Below are positions 21,777-33,673 of a stretch of DNA of 64,000 nucleotides, piece after piece. Where the stretch lies: NCBI RefSeq assembly GCF_905147045.1, contig NC_065895.1, positions 3,353,001-3,417,000 on the forward strand, written 5' to 3'. The stretch's first letter is position 1, and each line of letters opens with the position of its first letter. Source of the stretch: Nymphalis io. Lineage: Eukaryota > Arthropoda > Insecta > Lepidoptera > Nymphalidae. The notes beneath the pieces were generated by a model. It worked only from the letters and a program-made list of their open reading frames with translations, was not told where the DNA came from and searched no databases. The translations under genes and the position numbers were made by a program.

Positions 21777-22646
21777 TAATGAGATGTGGTTATTTTAGTC
21801 CAGAAGAAATTAAATTTTCTTAAATGCATTTTATTTGTTTTGTTTTTTAATAATAATAATAAGAGCAAGTTTATTATCACTTTTATTATAAATTTAATTG
21901 TTTGGGTTATTTGAATTAAATTATGGCATACGGATTTTTTATATAATAAACATAAAAAAATAGTTTCATCCTTATTAAATAAATAAAATAAATGTTATAA
22001 GCTATACTAATATTTTTTTCAAAATAAAAAAAGAATAATTTTGTTACTCTGAAATCTAAATTATATATAGCAACAATTATAACTAACACTTGCCACGATA
22101 ATATATATTATTTTCTTATAACCGTCGTTTTTGTTTTTCTCTCAAATATTATATTTTTTACTTGTTATATTTAGGGGATATTATAATTAGATTTTAACGT
22201 TTAATATAAGATTCTTATTCTATTAATGTTTTTTGTACACATAAATAAGAGCGCTTTAAATGTTTTTGACAAGTGAGAACTCAACCGTGAGAATTTTGCG
22301 TTAATCTGTGGCCTGATTATGCTGGCTGAGGTGGTATTGGTATTGCAATTAAACCTTCAGTTTTATTCATTCATTCTATGTTAAATGAAAAAAAATTGAT
22401 GAAAATGAAAGGTTATGTTGTATTTCACACATATAAAACCTTTATTAATTTAGATTTACGTTAAAAACTACAAATTTCAAGTTGTCAATATTGACAAGCA
22501 GGTATGTATAGTATCCGACAAAATTTAAAGTACATGCCTAACATATAAAACACCCACACCCGATGTACTTTCATATTTGTCGATGTAATGTCAATCAATA
22601 AGTACAGTTTTCTGTATAAACTATGATATTCTAGTTTAATTTTCAG
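21777..22646. other. intergenic between FGGY kinase and Bre1
   Basis: AT-rich, no gene or known repeat. Bre1 transcription must start here: a splice acceptor (TTTTCAG|A at 22646) lies 6 bases before the ATG, so an untranslated first exon is probably somewhere upstream in this stretch. Confidence 0.4.
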
Positions 22647-22652
22647 ATCAAG

Positions 22653-25600
22653 ATGTCGAAGCGTACAGCAGAAGATGGTGGCAATGGCAGTAATCAACCA
22701 CCGATTAAGAAAGTTCATTTTGAACCCCACCTTATTGGTCCAGTGTCCACCCTTGAAGAGATGGACATTAAAGTCTTACAGTTTCAAAACAAAAAATTGG
22801 CTCAGGTAATTTATTTTGCACTGAATATAAATGAATGCTCATTATGAAAAACTATTTAAGTTCAACACAACCTCACTCTCTATTACTGAGATACTACAAA
22901 TAATGTCACAGTCAGCTGTTTACAAAACTTACAGCTGTTTATAATGTCTTCACTTGAACTTTAATATGTAATCTAATTAAATTGCAAATATTCTTAATTA
23001 TTAACATTGCTTCTTGATATATTCATTAAATATTAATTCATCTTTTTTATTAATTCAATTAATTGATTTTGTAGCTTATTACTTAAATACTAGAAATATA
23101 GTGTAATATTATGTAAAAGCTTCATTTATTTTATAAAACCACTATTAATTTAATAAGTATATTGTTGCTTGTAGGAAATAAAACTAGCCTATTAGTTCGT
23201 ACATCCATTTTTTTTTATTACCTTTGTGTAAACAGTTAACTGTAGTATAAATATGTAATAATTCACAATTGAAAAACTTGTAGAGAATAGAGCAACGTCA
23301 CAGATGTGAAGCAGAGTTGAGAGCGAGGATCGAGCAGCTGGAAAAGAGACAAACACAAGATGATGCAGTGCTATGTGTTGTTAACAGATATTGGAATTTA
23401 CTAAATGAAGATATCAGAGTTTTGTTACAACGTTTCGACGCAGAGACAGCTGATGAATCAGAAAATAAAAGTAATTAATAGCTCATCTGATCGAATGATA
23501 TATAACACTTGTAAATAAAAATAGTGAATGTGTGTTACTCAAATATATGAAACTGGTATAATGTTGAATAGTAATTAATGGGTTATTATGATCATATATG
23601 ATAAGAAATTATGTTCAATCATCATATATTTGTGCATTATAATTGAAACAATAGGTTTTATTTAGGTTATTATATTGTACATAGTTTTTAATATTGTTCA
23701 TTTCAGTAGTTGAACCCGAATTTCCATGTTATAGATGAGAATGAAGCCACAACTTCATTCCTAATGCAGTTGTCGACATGGGATAAGGAGGAATTAGATG
23801 CTCAGCTTGCGAATAGAGTGCAAGTAAGCAAGAGGGCCGTGGCTAAAGTCTTACAGGCATTTGATAGACTTCAGCAAAGAAATGATAAAATCTGGAAAGC
23901 TATCAAGGGCGAAGGGGAAGGTAATTATAGCTTTTATTTGTTTACATACCATTGAGGCTTTAAGTGCAATTGAACATATTTATTCTGTATTTGGTGTTGA
24001 TTTGTTCTTTTATGGAGGTTAAGTCTGTAAGTATTGTAGGCACAAAGGACATAATATCTTAGACTATAATTAGCAAAATGTTCCGAGTGATTCATCTTGC
24101 AGGGCCAAAGCCTATAAGAAATATCATTAATTACCTCTACCAGTTCACTTACTGAGGAACTTACTTAAATAAATAAGGAAACAGAATAAGAACAATATTT
24201 ACAAACAAGACAAAACAAAATTTGCAGTAACTTCACCGGCATACACATCTCTAGTTTACTACAATAATAATTATGATAGTGATGTTCTCTTGGCCTAGTC
24301 AAAACCAGAAGGATATCTTTTTTATTTCCTTGGAAGAATAGTCAACTGTGTAGTACATATTATAAAGCACAAGTATATGTGCAAGCACGGTCTATGCATT
24401 AAGATAATACAATGGGATGGCACATTTTGCCACATCTAGAAAGATTCAAGATCATGAACAACAACTTCAAGTGCTTTTCAAAATCCCAAGGCGTGGGAGT
24501 GTAAATTGACAGCTTACAATGATAGTAATATTTTTTATAGACTTGACCCAGAAATTTAACCAAGAACCTTGGGCAATGCTTATTTATGTATCAATAGACT
24601 GATGGCAGTCAGTCGGCAGGCAGTCAATTAAATAATAATAACTTATAAGATTATTATACTTATTCATCTTTACCGGTTTAGTATGTGACACATTTGGGCC
24701 AAATCCAGCAACTGAATTTTACAAAAGTTCTACAACTGATTGAGCTGAAATTATTGTACGTTTTATGGTGCTGGTGACAATCTAGGAGGCTTTTTTCTGT
24801 CGGTTATTAAAATATTAATTCTTAATACAGAAGGAGCTCCAGCACCGTCTCTGGACGAGGTGATCCGTGCCACCAACGAGGAGGTGACGGCGGAGAGCCG
24901 GAGGCTGCAGGCTCTGTGCACCTCGCTGCATGAGGGACACCACGCCATGACGCTGCGGGTGGCGCGACTGCAGGACGCCGTCAACAGCCGCGACACAGAG
25001 AATGCTGAGCTGAAGAACCAGATTGACGATCTGCAGTATGAATTGATGAAGGTCCATAACACTATCTTTATATTAATTTGTTGCTACTTTGTTAGTGAAT
25101 ATAAAGACTACGAAGTTATATGATTTGATTATAATCTGTATAAATACTTAATCTTTTTTCAATGTTTGATATGGTATTGAATAGCTAAAACATTTTATAA
25201 ATTTTAAGAGTAATTTTTTTACAAAAATACATCAAGGTAATATAAAACTACACCAACTAAGTGAAACGACAACATCTTTTAACTTGTCGACGATATAAGA
25301 GATTTTCAGAAAAACCAGAACAGATATTGTCATCCGTGTATAAACATTTCCAGGTGCGCTCAAGGAACGACAAACTCGAAAATCATCTCGCTGAAGCGAT
25401 CGAGAAGCTGAAGAGCTACCACCAGTCGGGCGGCGCCAGCGCGGCGACGGCGGCGGCGGGCGGCGCGGGCCCGGCCTGCGCGCCGCACTCGGCCGCCAGC
25501 GCCAAGCTGGAGGACGTGGCGGCCGAGCTGGAGGAGCAGCGCGAGCTCGCCACCAACCGCCTGGCCGAGCTGGACCGCCTGCACCGCCAGCACCGCGACA

Positions 25601-28600
25601 CGCTCAAGGAGCTCGAGAAGCTGAAGATGGACGTGAGTTTGTTTGATTGCACACCGACTAGTCTGTAGATCTGTAGGGTTATATGAGAGTAACAAAATTA
25701 AAAATTTAATTGTATTAGTTTTATAGAAAGCTTACATTAAAATAAATCATTGTAATACTCATGATTGTAATATTTTCTATAGATCCGACAACTGCCGGAG
25801 TCGGTGATAGTTGAGACGACAGAATACAAGTGTCTGCAGAGTCAGTTCTCAGTGCTGTACAATGAGTCGATGCAGATGAAAACAGCTCTTGATGAGACTC
25901 GTCTGCAACTCCAGAGCGCCAAAAACCTTCACATGCGGCAGATTGAGATGATGGAGGTATGAATGGAAAATATTTATTCAAAATGTTATCCAAATTTTAC
26001 ATTACTTATGTTAAATTTACTTGCCCCAATTTATTTTTGAAAGTAGGTATAATGTGTTATGGCTATATAGTCTTACATTCAGTACAGTACAGTAACAGCC
26101 TGTTAATGTTCCACTGCTGGGCTAAGGCCTCTCCCTTTTGAGGAGAAGGTTTGGAGCTTATTCCACCACGCTGCTCCTATGCGGGTTGGTAGAATACACA
26201 TGTGGCATAATTTTAATGAAATTAAACACATGTTGGTTTTCTCACGATGTTTTGCTTCACCATCAAGCACATCTTAGTTCCCAAGGTTGGTGGCACATTG
26301 GTGATGTAAGCGATGGTTAACATTTCTTACAAATGCCAATGTCTATGGGCGTCGGTGACCACTTATCATCACGTGGCCCATATGCTCGTCCGTCTTCCTA
26401 TTCTATAAAAAAAAAACTTTTATTCCTTTTATAATATTCATAATATCGCATTAGAAAAGAAACCTTAGGGTATAGGTCCTAAATAGCAAAGTATCTTATT
26501 TATTAATATATTACATGAGACTAATGACGCCTGTATTTTACAGAGCGAAGAGCTAGCCAGGCAAAAGGCATTACGAGCTGAAATGATTCAACTTGAAGAT
26601 GTACTCGGTCAATTGCGGAAGGAATATGAAATGTTACGAATAGAGTTCGAACAGAATCTAGCTGCCAATGAACAGACCGGTCCCATCAACAGGGAAATGA
26701 GACACCTTATTACTTCGCTGCAGAATCACAATCAACAGCTGAAAGGGGAGGTCCATCGGTATAAGAGAAAATATAAAGATTCTAGTCAAGAATTAAATAA
26801 GGTATTTTATTGTATTATATACTCAAGCTTCAGACAAGTTATAGTTAAACTGTGTCTCTCCTAGAGATATTAAAATCGTTGTTTTGATTTTCTATAATGG
26901 GTTATTGTCATACTTAACAAACTGTGTGTTTAACGTGGTAACTACCACCCCCTCATCACTTAGTAGATTCAGGATATATGTCAATAACTAAATATGTTTC
27001 TAGATTCGTAAGGAATTGGAAGAAGCGAGTTCTCGTGGCGGCGCCAGCTCGGAGCAACCGGACGAAAAGCCGCTAGTCGTTAAAAAGGAGGAACCCGATC
27101 CAGAGGTAGTTCTGTCTGTCTACTTACTTTTTATTTATAAATACTTTTATTTAAATATTTTCTATATTTATTATAAGTCATTCCAAATAAAAAATGTATT
27201 GTAAAATATTATTTATATATCAGTTGTAATTTCCTGCTTTGAAAGTATTTACATTTTGAATGTTCTTGAGATAAATCAAATAATTAATTTTATTAGTAAT
27301 TTTACTTTTTCTGTTGAAATTAACATCACAATCGAATACACAAGTTCGTCAGAGTTTTCTAATGAAGCGTCCACACGTGCGCAGGGTGAAGAGAACGCGT
27401 GTGCGGATGCTCGCGGCAAGGAGCACGGCCGAGCCAAGCTGCAGGAGCAGGACCAGCTCATCAAAGACCTCAAGCAGCAGCTCAAGTAAGCAAGTGTACC
27501 AACATTCCTGTTTATATATAAGCAATGGACATAAAATACGGCATGCATGCATACTACTTATATCATTTGTAACAAATATTCATATTTTACTACTCTGTAT
27601 ACTTACTGTTATACTCTTTATACTATAATATTACTCATGCAATTTGATTTATTTGATAGGAAAGCAGTTAACGAACAAAAGGAGTTGAAGCTGCTACTGG
27701 ATATGTATAAAGGTGTCAGTAAAGAGCAGCGGGACAAGGTGCAGCTCATGGCAGCGGAGAGGAAGGCGCGGCAGGAACTGGAAGATCACCGTCAGAAGGC
27801 TAAAATGGCACAGGTCTCTTCTCATGCCGATAACCACCTTTTTTTTTTTTTTTTTATAGAATAGGAAGGCGGACGAGCATATGGGCCACCTGATGGTAAG
27901 TGGTCACCAACGCTCTTAGACATTGGCATTGTAAGAAATGTCAACCATCGCTTACATATCCAATGCGCCACCAACCTTGGGAACTAAGATTTTATGTCCC
28001 TTGTGCCTGTAATTACACTGGCTCACTCACCCTTCAAACCGGAACACAACAATATCAAGTATTGCTGTTTTGCGGTAGAATATCTGATGAGTGGGTGGTA
28101 CCTACCCAGACGAGCTTGCACAAAGCCCTACCACCAGTAAAATTCCTTCGTTGATAAGACACCGTCTTTCAATATATACTTTAACAGATAGAAGTTCGAA
28201 ATGAACAGCTATGTGAACGGTATTGTGATGTAGTATTGTACACAGACCAACTACCATCTGATATATTAGTGCAGGTAGCTGACAACGTGTGGAAGCATCA
28301 GAGAACTTGTCAATCAGGTTCTTCATACAAAGCATTCATAGGTATGAAGGAGATGGTGAAATAGAAATGACAGTAACAGTAACAGCCTGTGAATGTCCCG
28401 CTGCTGGCCTAAGGCCTCCTTTTTGAGAAGGTTTGGACCTTATTCCACCACGCTGCTCCAATGCAGGTTGGTGGAATACACATGTGGCAGAATTTCAGTG
28501 AAATTAGACACATGCAGGTTTCCTCACGATGTTTTCCTTCACCGTCAAGCACGAGATGAATTATAATCACGAATTAAGCACATGAAAATTTATTGGTGCT

Positions 28601-31600
28601 TGCCTGGGTTTTGAACACGCGATCATCGGTTAAGATTAACGCGTTCTTACCACTGGGCCATCTCTAGAAATGACATTGACAGTTAATTAATTGCACGTTA
28701 ACGTGTTCGCAGGAAAGCAAGCGCGAGCGGCGGCTGGCCGACGAGGATGCGTTGCGCAAGATCAAGCAGCTGGAGGAGCAGAAGTACGAGCTGCAGAAGC
28801 AGCTGTCGTGTGCGCGACCCAACGCCGACCCGCTGCACGCCTTTGCCAGGCCCTTCGCCGGCTCGCAGGTCTCTGCCGTACGATCCCTCTTATACTAACT
28901 ACTATCGCTTACATCCCCCCCCCCTGAGTTTACGGTAACGGTTTTCAATTTATAATTATATATTCTATGGTGACGAGTTGTATTTCAATCGCTTCGTTCC
29001 GAATGGAGCGGCCTTGCTGTTTTATTTTGTAAATATAATATTGAAACATAGACATATCATCGGTATATGGCTCGCATGTGAGGTTCGTTGGGGTTTCATT
29101 TCAATATGCAATCCGATTTCGCTTAAAGCTTAATTGGAGAGTAAAACAGTAACTTCAATTATTCTTTGAAAACAGGCATTGCTATAATTCTGTTTTAGTA
29201 TTATATTTACACTAATGTTACGCTTTGTGTGTTTTATTCGATTCGTAAATTAAACCTCGCGAGTTGACCTTTTTATTTTCAAAACAATTCACTTCGCAGG
29301 AAGAGGAGGCCCTTCTCAATGAAATGGAAGTGACCGGGCAAGCGTTCGAGGATATGCAGGAGCAGAACTCTCGACTTATCCAGCAACTGCGGGAGAAGGA
29401 CGACGCCAACTTCAAGCTTATGTCCGAGCGGATAAAGGCCAACTCCCTTCACAAACTGCTGAGGGAGGAGAAGCAACTCCTACAAGAGCAGGTTACAACC
29501 TTAAATCTCTAAAATAAACAAACACATTAGCAAACAGGTAACAACGTCTCGCGTGACATCGACGCGAGTTAGACTTTTACTCAGTTCCAAGAGGTTGGAT
29601 CCTATTCTGATTCTGAAGTATTTTATACATACTTATATAATGTATACCGTAACCGTAACAGCCTGTGCATGTCCTATTGCTGGGCTAAAAGCCTCTTCTC
29701 CCTTTTTTGAGAAGAAAGTTTGGAGCTTATTCCACCACGCTGCTCCAATGAGGGTTGGTGGAATACACATGTGGCAGACTTTCAGTGAAATTAGACACAT
29801 GCAGGTTTCCTCACGATGTTTTCCTTCACCGTAAAGCACAAGATGAATTATAATCACAAATTAAGCACATGAAAATTCGGTGGTGCTTGCCCGGGTTTGA
29901 ACCTACGATCATCGGTTAAGATTCACGCGTTCTTACCACTGGGCCATCTCGTCTCAAAATGTATAAAGTTAAGAATATATTTATTTTACTCGCTTTATAT
30001 TTTTCATTATATTATTAAGTAGATATTGTATTGGAATAGCCAGCAAAAAAGCCATAAATAGTAAATATATACTTCTTTGTCTATGGTGAATTTTGGCGCA
30101 TCCAGGTTAATTTTTTTTTCCTTTAAATAAGTTTTAACGATAGTCGTGAATTGTAGGTGGTGACACGCGATCAGCAGATAGAGTCCATGGGGCTGGTGGC
30201 TCGCCGGCTGGAGGAGAAGGAGCGCTTGTTGCAGAATACGCTGTCGGCGGTAGAGAAGGAACTGCTGTTGCGGCAGCAGGCCATGGAGATGCACAAGCGG
30301 AAAGCCATCGAGTCGGCGCAGTCCGCTGCAGACCTTAAATTGCATCTTGGTATGTAAGATGAGTTATTATTATACTTTACTGGTGGTAGGGCTTTGTGCA
30401 AGCTCGTCTGGGTAGGTACCACCCACTCATCAGATATTCTACCGCAAAACAGCAATACTTGATATTGTTGTGTTCCGGTTTGAAGGGTGAGTGAGCCAGT
30501 GTAATTATAGGCACAAGGGACATAAAATCTTAGTTCCCAAGGTTGGTGGTGGTAACTCTGTATGTTTGATACACTTTCACGATCAGAACAACCCCTCCCT
30601 CCCTTACCTAAAATGCGGGCAAACACTAGTATTTTTTTTTTTTTATAGAATAGGAAGGTGGACGAGCATATGGGCCACCTGATGGTAAGTGGTCACCAAC
30701 GCCCATAGACATTGGCATTGTAAAAAATGTTAACCATCGCTTACTTCGCCAATGCGCCACCAACTTTGGGAACTAAGATGTTATGTGCCTGTAATTATAC
30801 TGGCTTACTCACCCTTCAAACCGGAACACAACAATACCGAGTACTGCTGTTTTGCGGTAGAATATCTGATGAGTGGATGGTACCTACCCAGACGATTATT
30901 GTGTGTAGACCGAAATTTGCAACTGAATTTTAAACCAATACCATACATAATACAAGCAATTACGCTTCAATTTTAAACACTATTATTGTGCTAGTGACAA
31001 TATAATCTAGTATTCAAAATTGTATTTATCAGTACAACAAATATTTATATATATAATCTATATCATCTAGATATAGATTATATATATAAATATTTGTTCC
31101 AAGAGGTTGGATCCTATTCTGATTCATCTAGATATAGATTATATGTATAAATATTTGTTGATTTATTTAGAATCTTATTATAATTATTATGTACTAGTAT
31201 GTGGTTGAATAAGACTTAATTCTATACTTAATTATTACTATTTAAATATTTAAAAATGGAATCCTTATACATATAATGATTCGACTCATTCCGTTGAGAA
31301 ATAATCAATGGTAGAAAATAAATAAACAAAATTACCCTTGTCATGACATTATTAGTCGATGCCTATAATAATATACGGTTTTCATGTTTAACAATTGCGT
31401 TTTCATTGGAATATCGAAAGTAAAATTAAAACAGATATATAAATTGCATATCGTGCATAATATAGCAGAGATATTAATGAAACCATTGAATGTATACATC
31501 TATGGTTTGTTTATCTTCACTCTTGTCTATGGTATATAATATACTTAAAGTAATTATGTTAAGATTAAATTGGAATAAAGTGAAATAAATTGGAATAAGC

Positions 31601-33232
31601 TCCAAACCTTCTCCTCAAAAGGGTGAGGAGGCCTTAACCCAGCAGTGGGACATTAACAGGCTGTAACTGAATTATGTAAGTAATTCGTTTAAACGAATAC
31701 GAATTCGGAAAGACTAATATCGCCGTTTAAATAGATGCTTTTTAAAATAATAATTTTGAATAAGATAATGATGTTTTTTTTTTTTGTTATAGAAAAGTAC
31801 CACGCGCAGATGAAGGAAGCGCAGCAAGTAGTGGCGGAGAAGACGAGCGCGCTCGAAGCTGAAGCGTACAAAACCAAACGGTTACACGTGAGTAGACTCA
31901 AAGTATATGTCATTAAACTGTTTTAAAACATACATTTTTTTTATAGAATAGTACGGCGGACGAGCATATGGGCCACCTGATGGTAAGTGGTCACCAAACG
32001 CCCTTCGACATTGGCATTGTAAGAAATGTCAACCATCGCTTACATAGCCAATGCGCCACCAACCTTGGGAACTAAGATTATATGTCCCTTGTGCTGGTAA
32101 ATTACACTGGCTCGCTCACCCTTCAAACCGGAACACAATAATACCAAGTACTGCTGTTTTGCGGTAGAATATCTGATGAGTGGGTGGTACCTACTCAGAC
32201 GAGCTTGCACAAAGCCCTACCACCAGTAAGTACATACAACATATAGAGCAATCATAGGACGAAAATGATAATATTTTAATCGAGTTTTCCGAGAAATCAA
32301 ATCAAAATCCTCCATTCAACATTACAGGCATTACATTTACTTATTGATTGTAAAATTAAAACTACCGAGAAAAAAAATGTACTTTTTATTTTTGGTACTG
32401 TCCAGTGTGCTAGTGTTTTCTCTGTTTGATACAACATTTGTCAATGCTACAGGTTACTACATTATTTTCCCAATACTAGTTCCCGCCTGCGGCTTCGCCC
32501 GCGTATGTGGTGTGGTATATACATAACACCTCCTTAAACACGGGGAGTATTTACGGAGTTGTTATATACCCTAATTCCTTTTCTACAACGATGACAACGT
32601 TTATGGATCGATTGAGCAGTTTAGGCGTGAAAGCGTAAAAAACTAACAAACAAATTCACATTGACATTTATTTGTTCATATTTAGGATTTATTAATGTAA
32701 GACTTCGTCTGGCTTCTTGTCGATAGTAATTTAACATTATATATACCTCGATATCAGGAAGAGTTAGCGGTCCTTCGGCGTAAAGCGGAACGTATGAAAA
32801 AGATGGAGCAAGCTGGCAGCAGTATGGACGAAGTGCTTCTTGAAGAGATCAGAGAGTACAAGGAGACGCTCACTTGCCCTTCATGCAAGGTATTTTCATT
32901 GATAATTATACTATACTGTTGGTTTAGATTAATTCGTTCACTTACTATGTTTCATATATGACCAACTACGAAGTGTAAATTGGTTTTGCATTGAAAACCT
33001 ATGGATGTAAAAGAGTTTTTAAACTTAGTTAAGAAACAAATAATACACTGTATGTATGTTCAATATGTACCGTTTGCAGGTGAAGCGGAAGGACGCGGTG
33101 CTGACGAAATGTTTCCACGTGTTCTGCTGGGACTGCCTGCGCACGCGCTACGAGACGCGCCAGCGGAAGTGCCCCAAGTGCAACGCCGCCTTCGGGGCCA
33201 ACGACTACCATCGCCTCTACCTCTCCACGTAG
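22653..33232 (+). CDS. Bre1: Bre1 (RNF20/RNF40), E3 ubiquitin ligase for histone H2B
   Basis: Sixteen exons: 22653-22805, 23284-23470, 23735-23920, 24831-25051, 25354-25632, 25783-25956, 26544-26801, 27004-27105, 27385-27485, 27660-27813, 28713-28868, 29300-29491, 30157-30349, 31793-31887, 32758-32889, 33080-33232. The phases close to 911 residues (human RNF20 975). A long coiled coil fills residues about 40-850, with strongly conserved blocks such as RKEYEMLRIEFEQ, ANEQTGPINREMRHLI and DMQEQNSRLIQQLREKDDAN. The C-terminal C3HC4 RING uses C857, C860, C872, H874, C877, C880, C892 and C895. With Rad6/UBE2A-type E2 the family monoubiquitinates H2B during transcription in the nucleus. Exon 5 carries an Ala/Gly-rich low-complexity insert (GASAATAAAGGAGPA). 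The starts of exon 3 (23735) and exon 9 (27385) are chosen by phase and are less sure. Confidence 0.93.
26092..26417. repeat. composite of SINE A (minus) and SINE B (plus)
   Basis: 26092-26269 is the tail and body of SINE family A in minus orientation. At CATCAAGCAC it switches directly to the 3' half of SINE family B in plus orientation (ATCTTAGTTCCCAAGG), ending in CTATAAAAAAAAA at 26417. Both are truncated at the join. Located in Bre1 intron 6. Confidence 0.75.
27838..28143 (-). repeat. SINE family B, full length
   Basis: Begins with an 18-base T run (the poly-A tail on the minus strand) and runs through the whole body to CCCTACCACCAGTAA. In Bre1 intron 10, 25 bases after the donor of exon 10. 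Confidence 0.85.
28370..28668 (-). repeat. SINE family A, full length
   Basis: Minus-strand copy from ACAGTAACAGTAACAGCC to the tRNA-like head ending GGGCCATCTC. It lies in Bre1 intron 10, 45 bases before exon 11. Confidence 0.85.
29644..29951 (-). repeat. SINE family A, full length
   Basis: Minus-strand copy starting CCGTAACCGTAACAGCC and ending in the tRNA-like head (GGTTTGAACCTACGATC, then GTGGGCCATCTC-type A box). In Bre1 intron 12. Confidence 0.85.
30380..30549 (+). repeat. SINE family B, 3'-truncated
   Basis: The 5' half of family B (GGTGGTAGGGCTTTGTGCAA onward) stops at CCCAAGGTTGGTGGT and passes straight into another dispersed repeat (GGTAACTCTGTATGTTTG). In Bre1 intron 13, 30 bases after the donor. 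Confidence 0.8.
30550..30630 (+). repeat. dispersed repeat C fragment
   Basis: Contains TTTGATACACTTTCACG and AACAACCCCTCCCTCCC, shared in order with longer copies at 45277-45440 and 52975-53175. Its core phrase there (ACCGATTTTGATGAAATTTTG) is widespread in lepidopteran genomes; I recall it from Helitron-like repeats but cannot confirm the class. Confidence 0.5.
30633..30898 (-). repeat. SINE family B copy
   Basis: T run at about 30632-30643, then TATAGAATAGGAAGGTGGAC and the family body to CCTACCCAGACGA. Opposite orientation to the 30380 copy only 84 bases away, making an inverted SINE pair inside Bre1 intron 13. Confidence 0.8.
31036..31159. repeat. 28-bp hairpin plus direct repeat of one arm
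   Basis: 31036-31063 pairs perfectly with 31071-31098 (7-nt loop CATCTAG). The loop plus right arm (31064-31098) is repeated at 31125-31159 with one change, after a 26-base spacer whose sequence also occurs at 29587-29612. Confidence 0.8.
31587..31666 (+). repeat. SINE family A, 3' fragment
   Basis: Only the tail from GGAATAAGCTCCAAACC to AACAGGCTGTAACTG remains. In Bre1 intron 13. Confidence 0.7.
31934..32228 (-). repeat. SINE family B, full length
   Basis: Short T run, then TATAGAATAGTACGGCGGAC and the complete body to CCCTACCACCAGTAAG. In Bre1 intron 14, 47 bases past the exon 14 donor. Confidence 0.82.
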
Positions 33233-33667
33233 GCTGCCGGCGACCCCGCTCCTAACCCACCTCCAGGATTGTTTTGGGAATATGAATTTAACATCCACTA
33301 TTGTGTAGTGGAAATTTTATTAGCTGTTATTTATAATCGGTTGAGAGTGCGATTACGATGGTCGGTGTTCGCGTGGAGTATGATAGATTTATTATCCTTG
33401 AGAATCAAGTGTATAGGCATTTTTTTTTTCTAAACTATTGACAAACCAAATAACGGTTTATTCTACGCCAGTCACAATATGTTTTTCTTATGGTAGTAAG
33501 CATATGTGCGTAACAGCATTACTAAGAGTTTTTTCTTAGTGTAAAGGTCTCGCTAGTAGACAGTACTCATATGTATATTTTGATCTTACGAATATAGCGT
33601 ATAGTGGAAGAAGAAATTGACGGGTCTGAAGCTGACAGTTTATATTTTATAGAATTGTCATTGTTCA

Positions 33668-33673
33668 AATAAA
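33668..33673 (+). terminator. candidate polyadenylation signal for Bre1
   Basis: AATAAA about 435 nt after the stop; several later A/T-rich hexamers (for example near 33934) are alternatives. Confidence 0.4.

Noticed and set aside
23707..23734. Earlier start for Bre1 exon 3 at TTTCAG|TAG
   Set aside because: It puts the reading frame out of phase or through a stop. Only the acceptor at 23734 joins exon 2 (phase 1) to DENEATTSFL in frame.
24763..25695. Minus-strand frames opposite Bre1 exons 4 and 5
   Set aside because: Shadows of conserved Bre1 exons; no minus-strand splice chain or homology.
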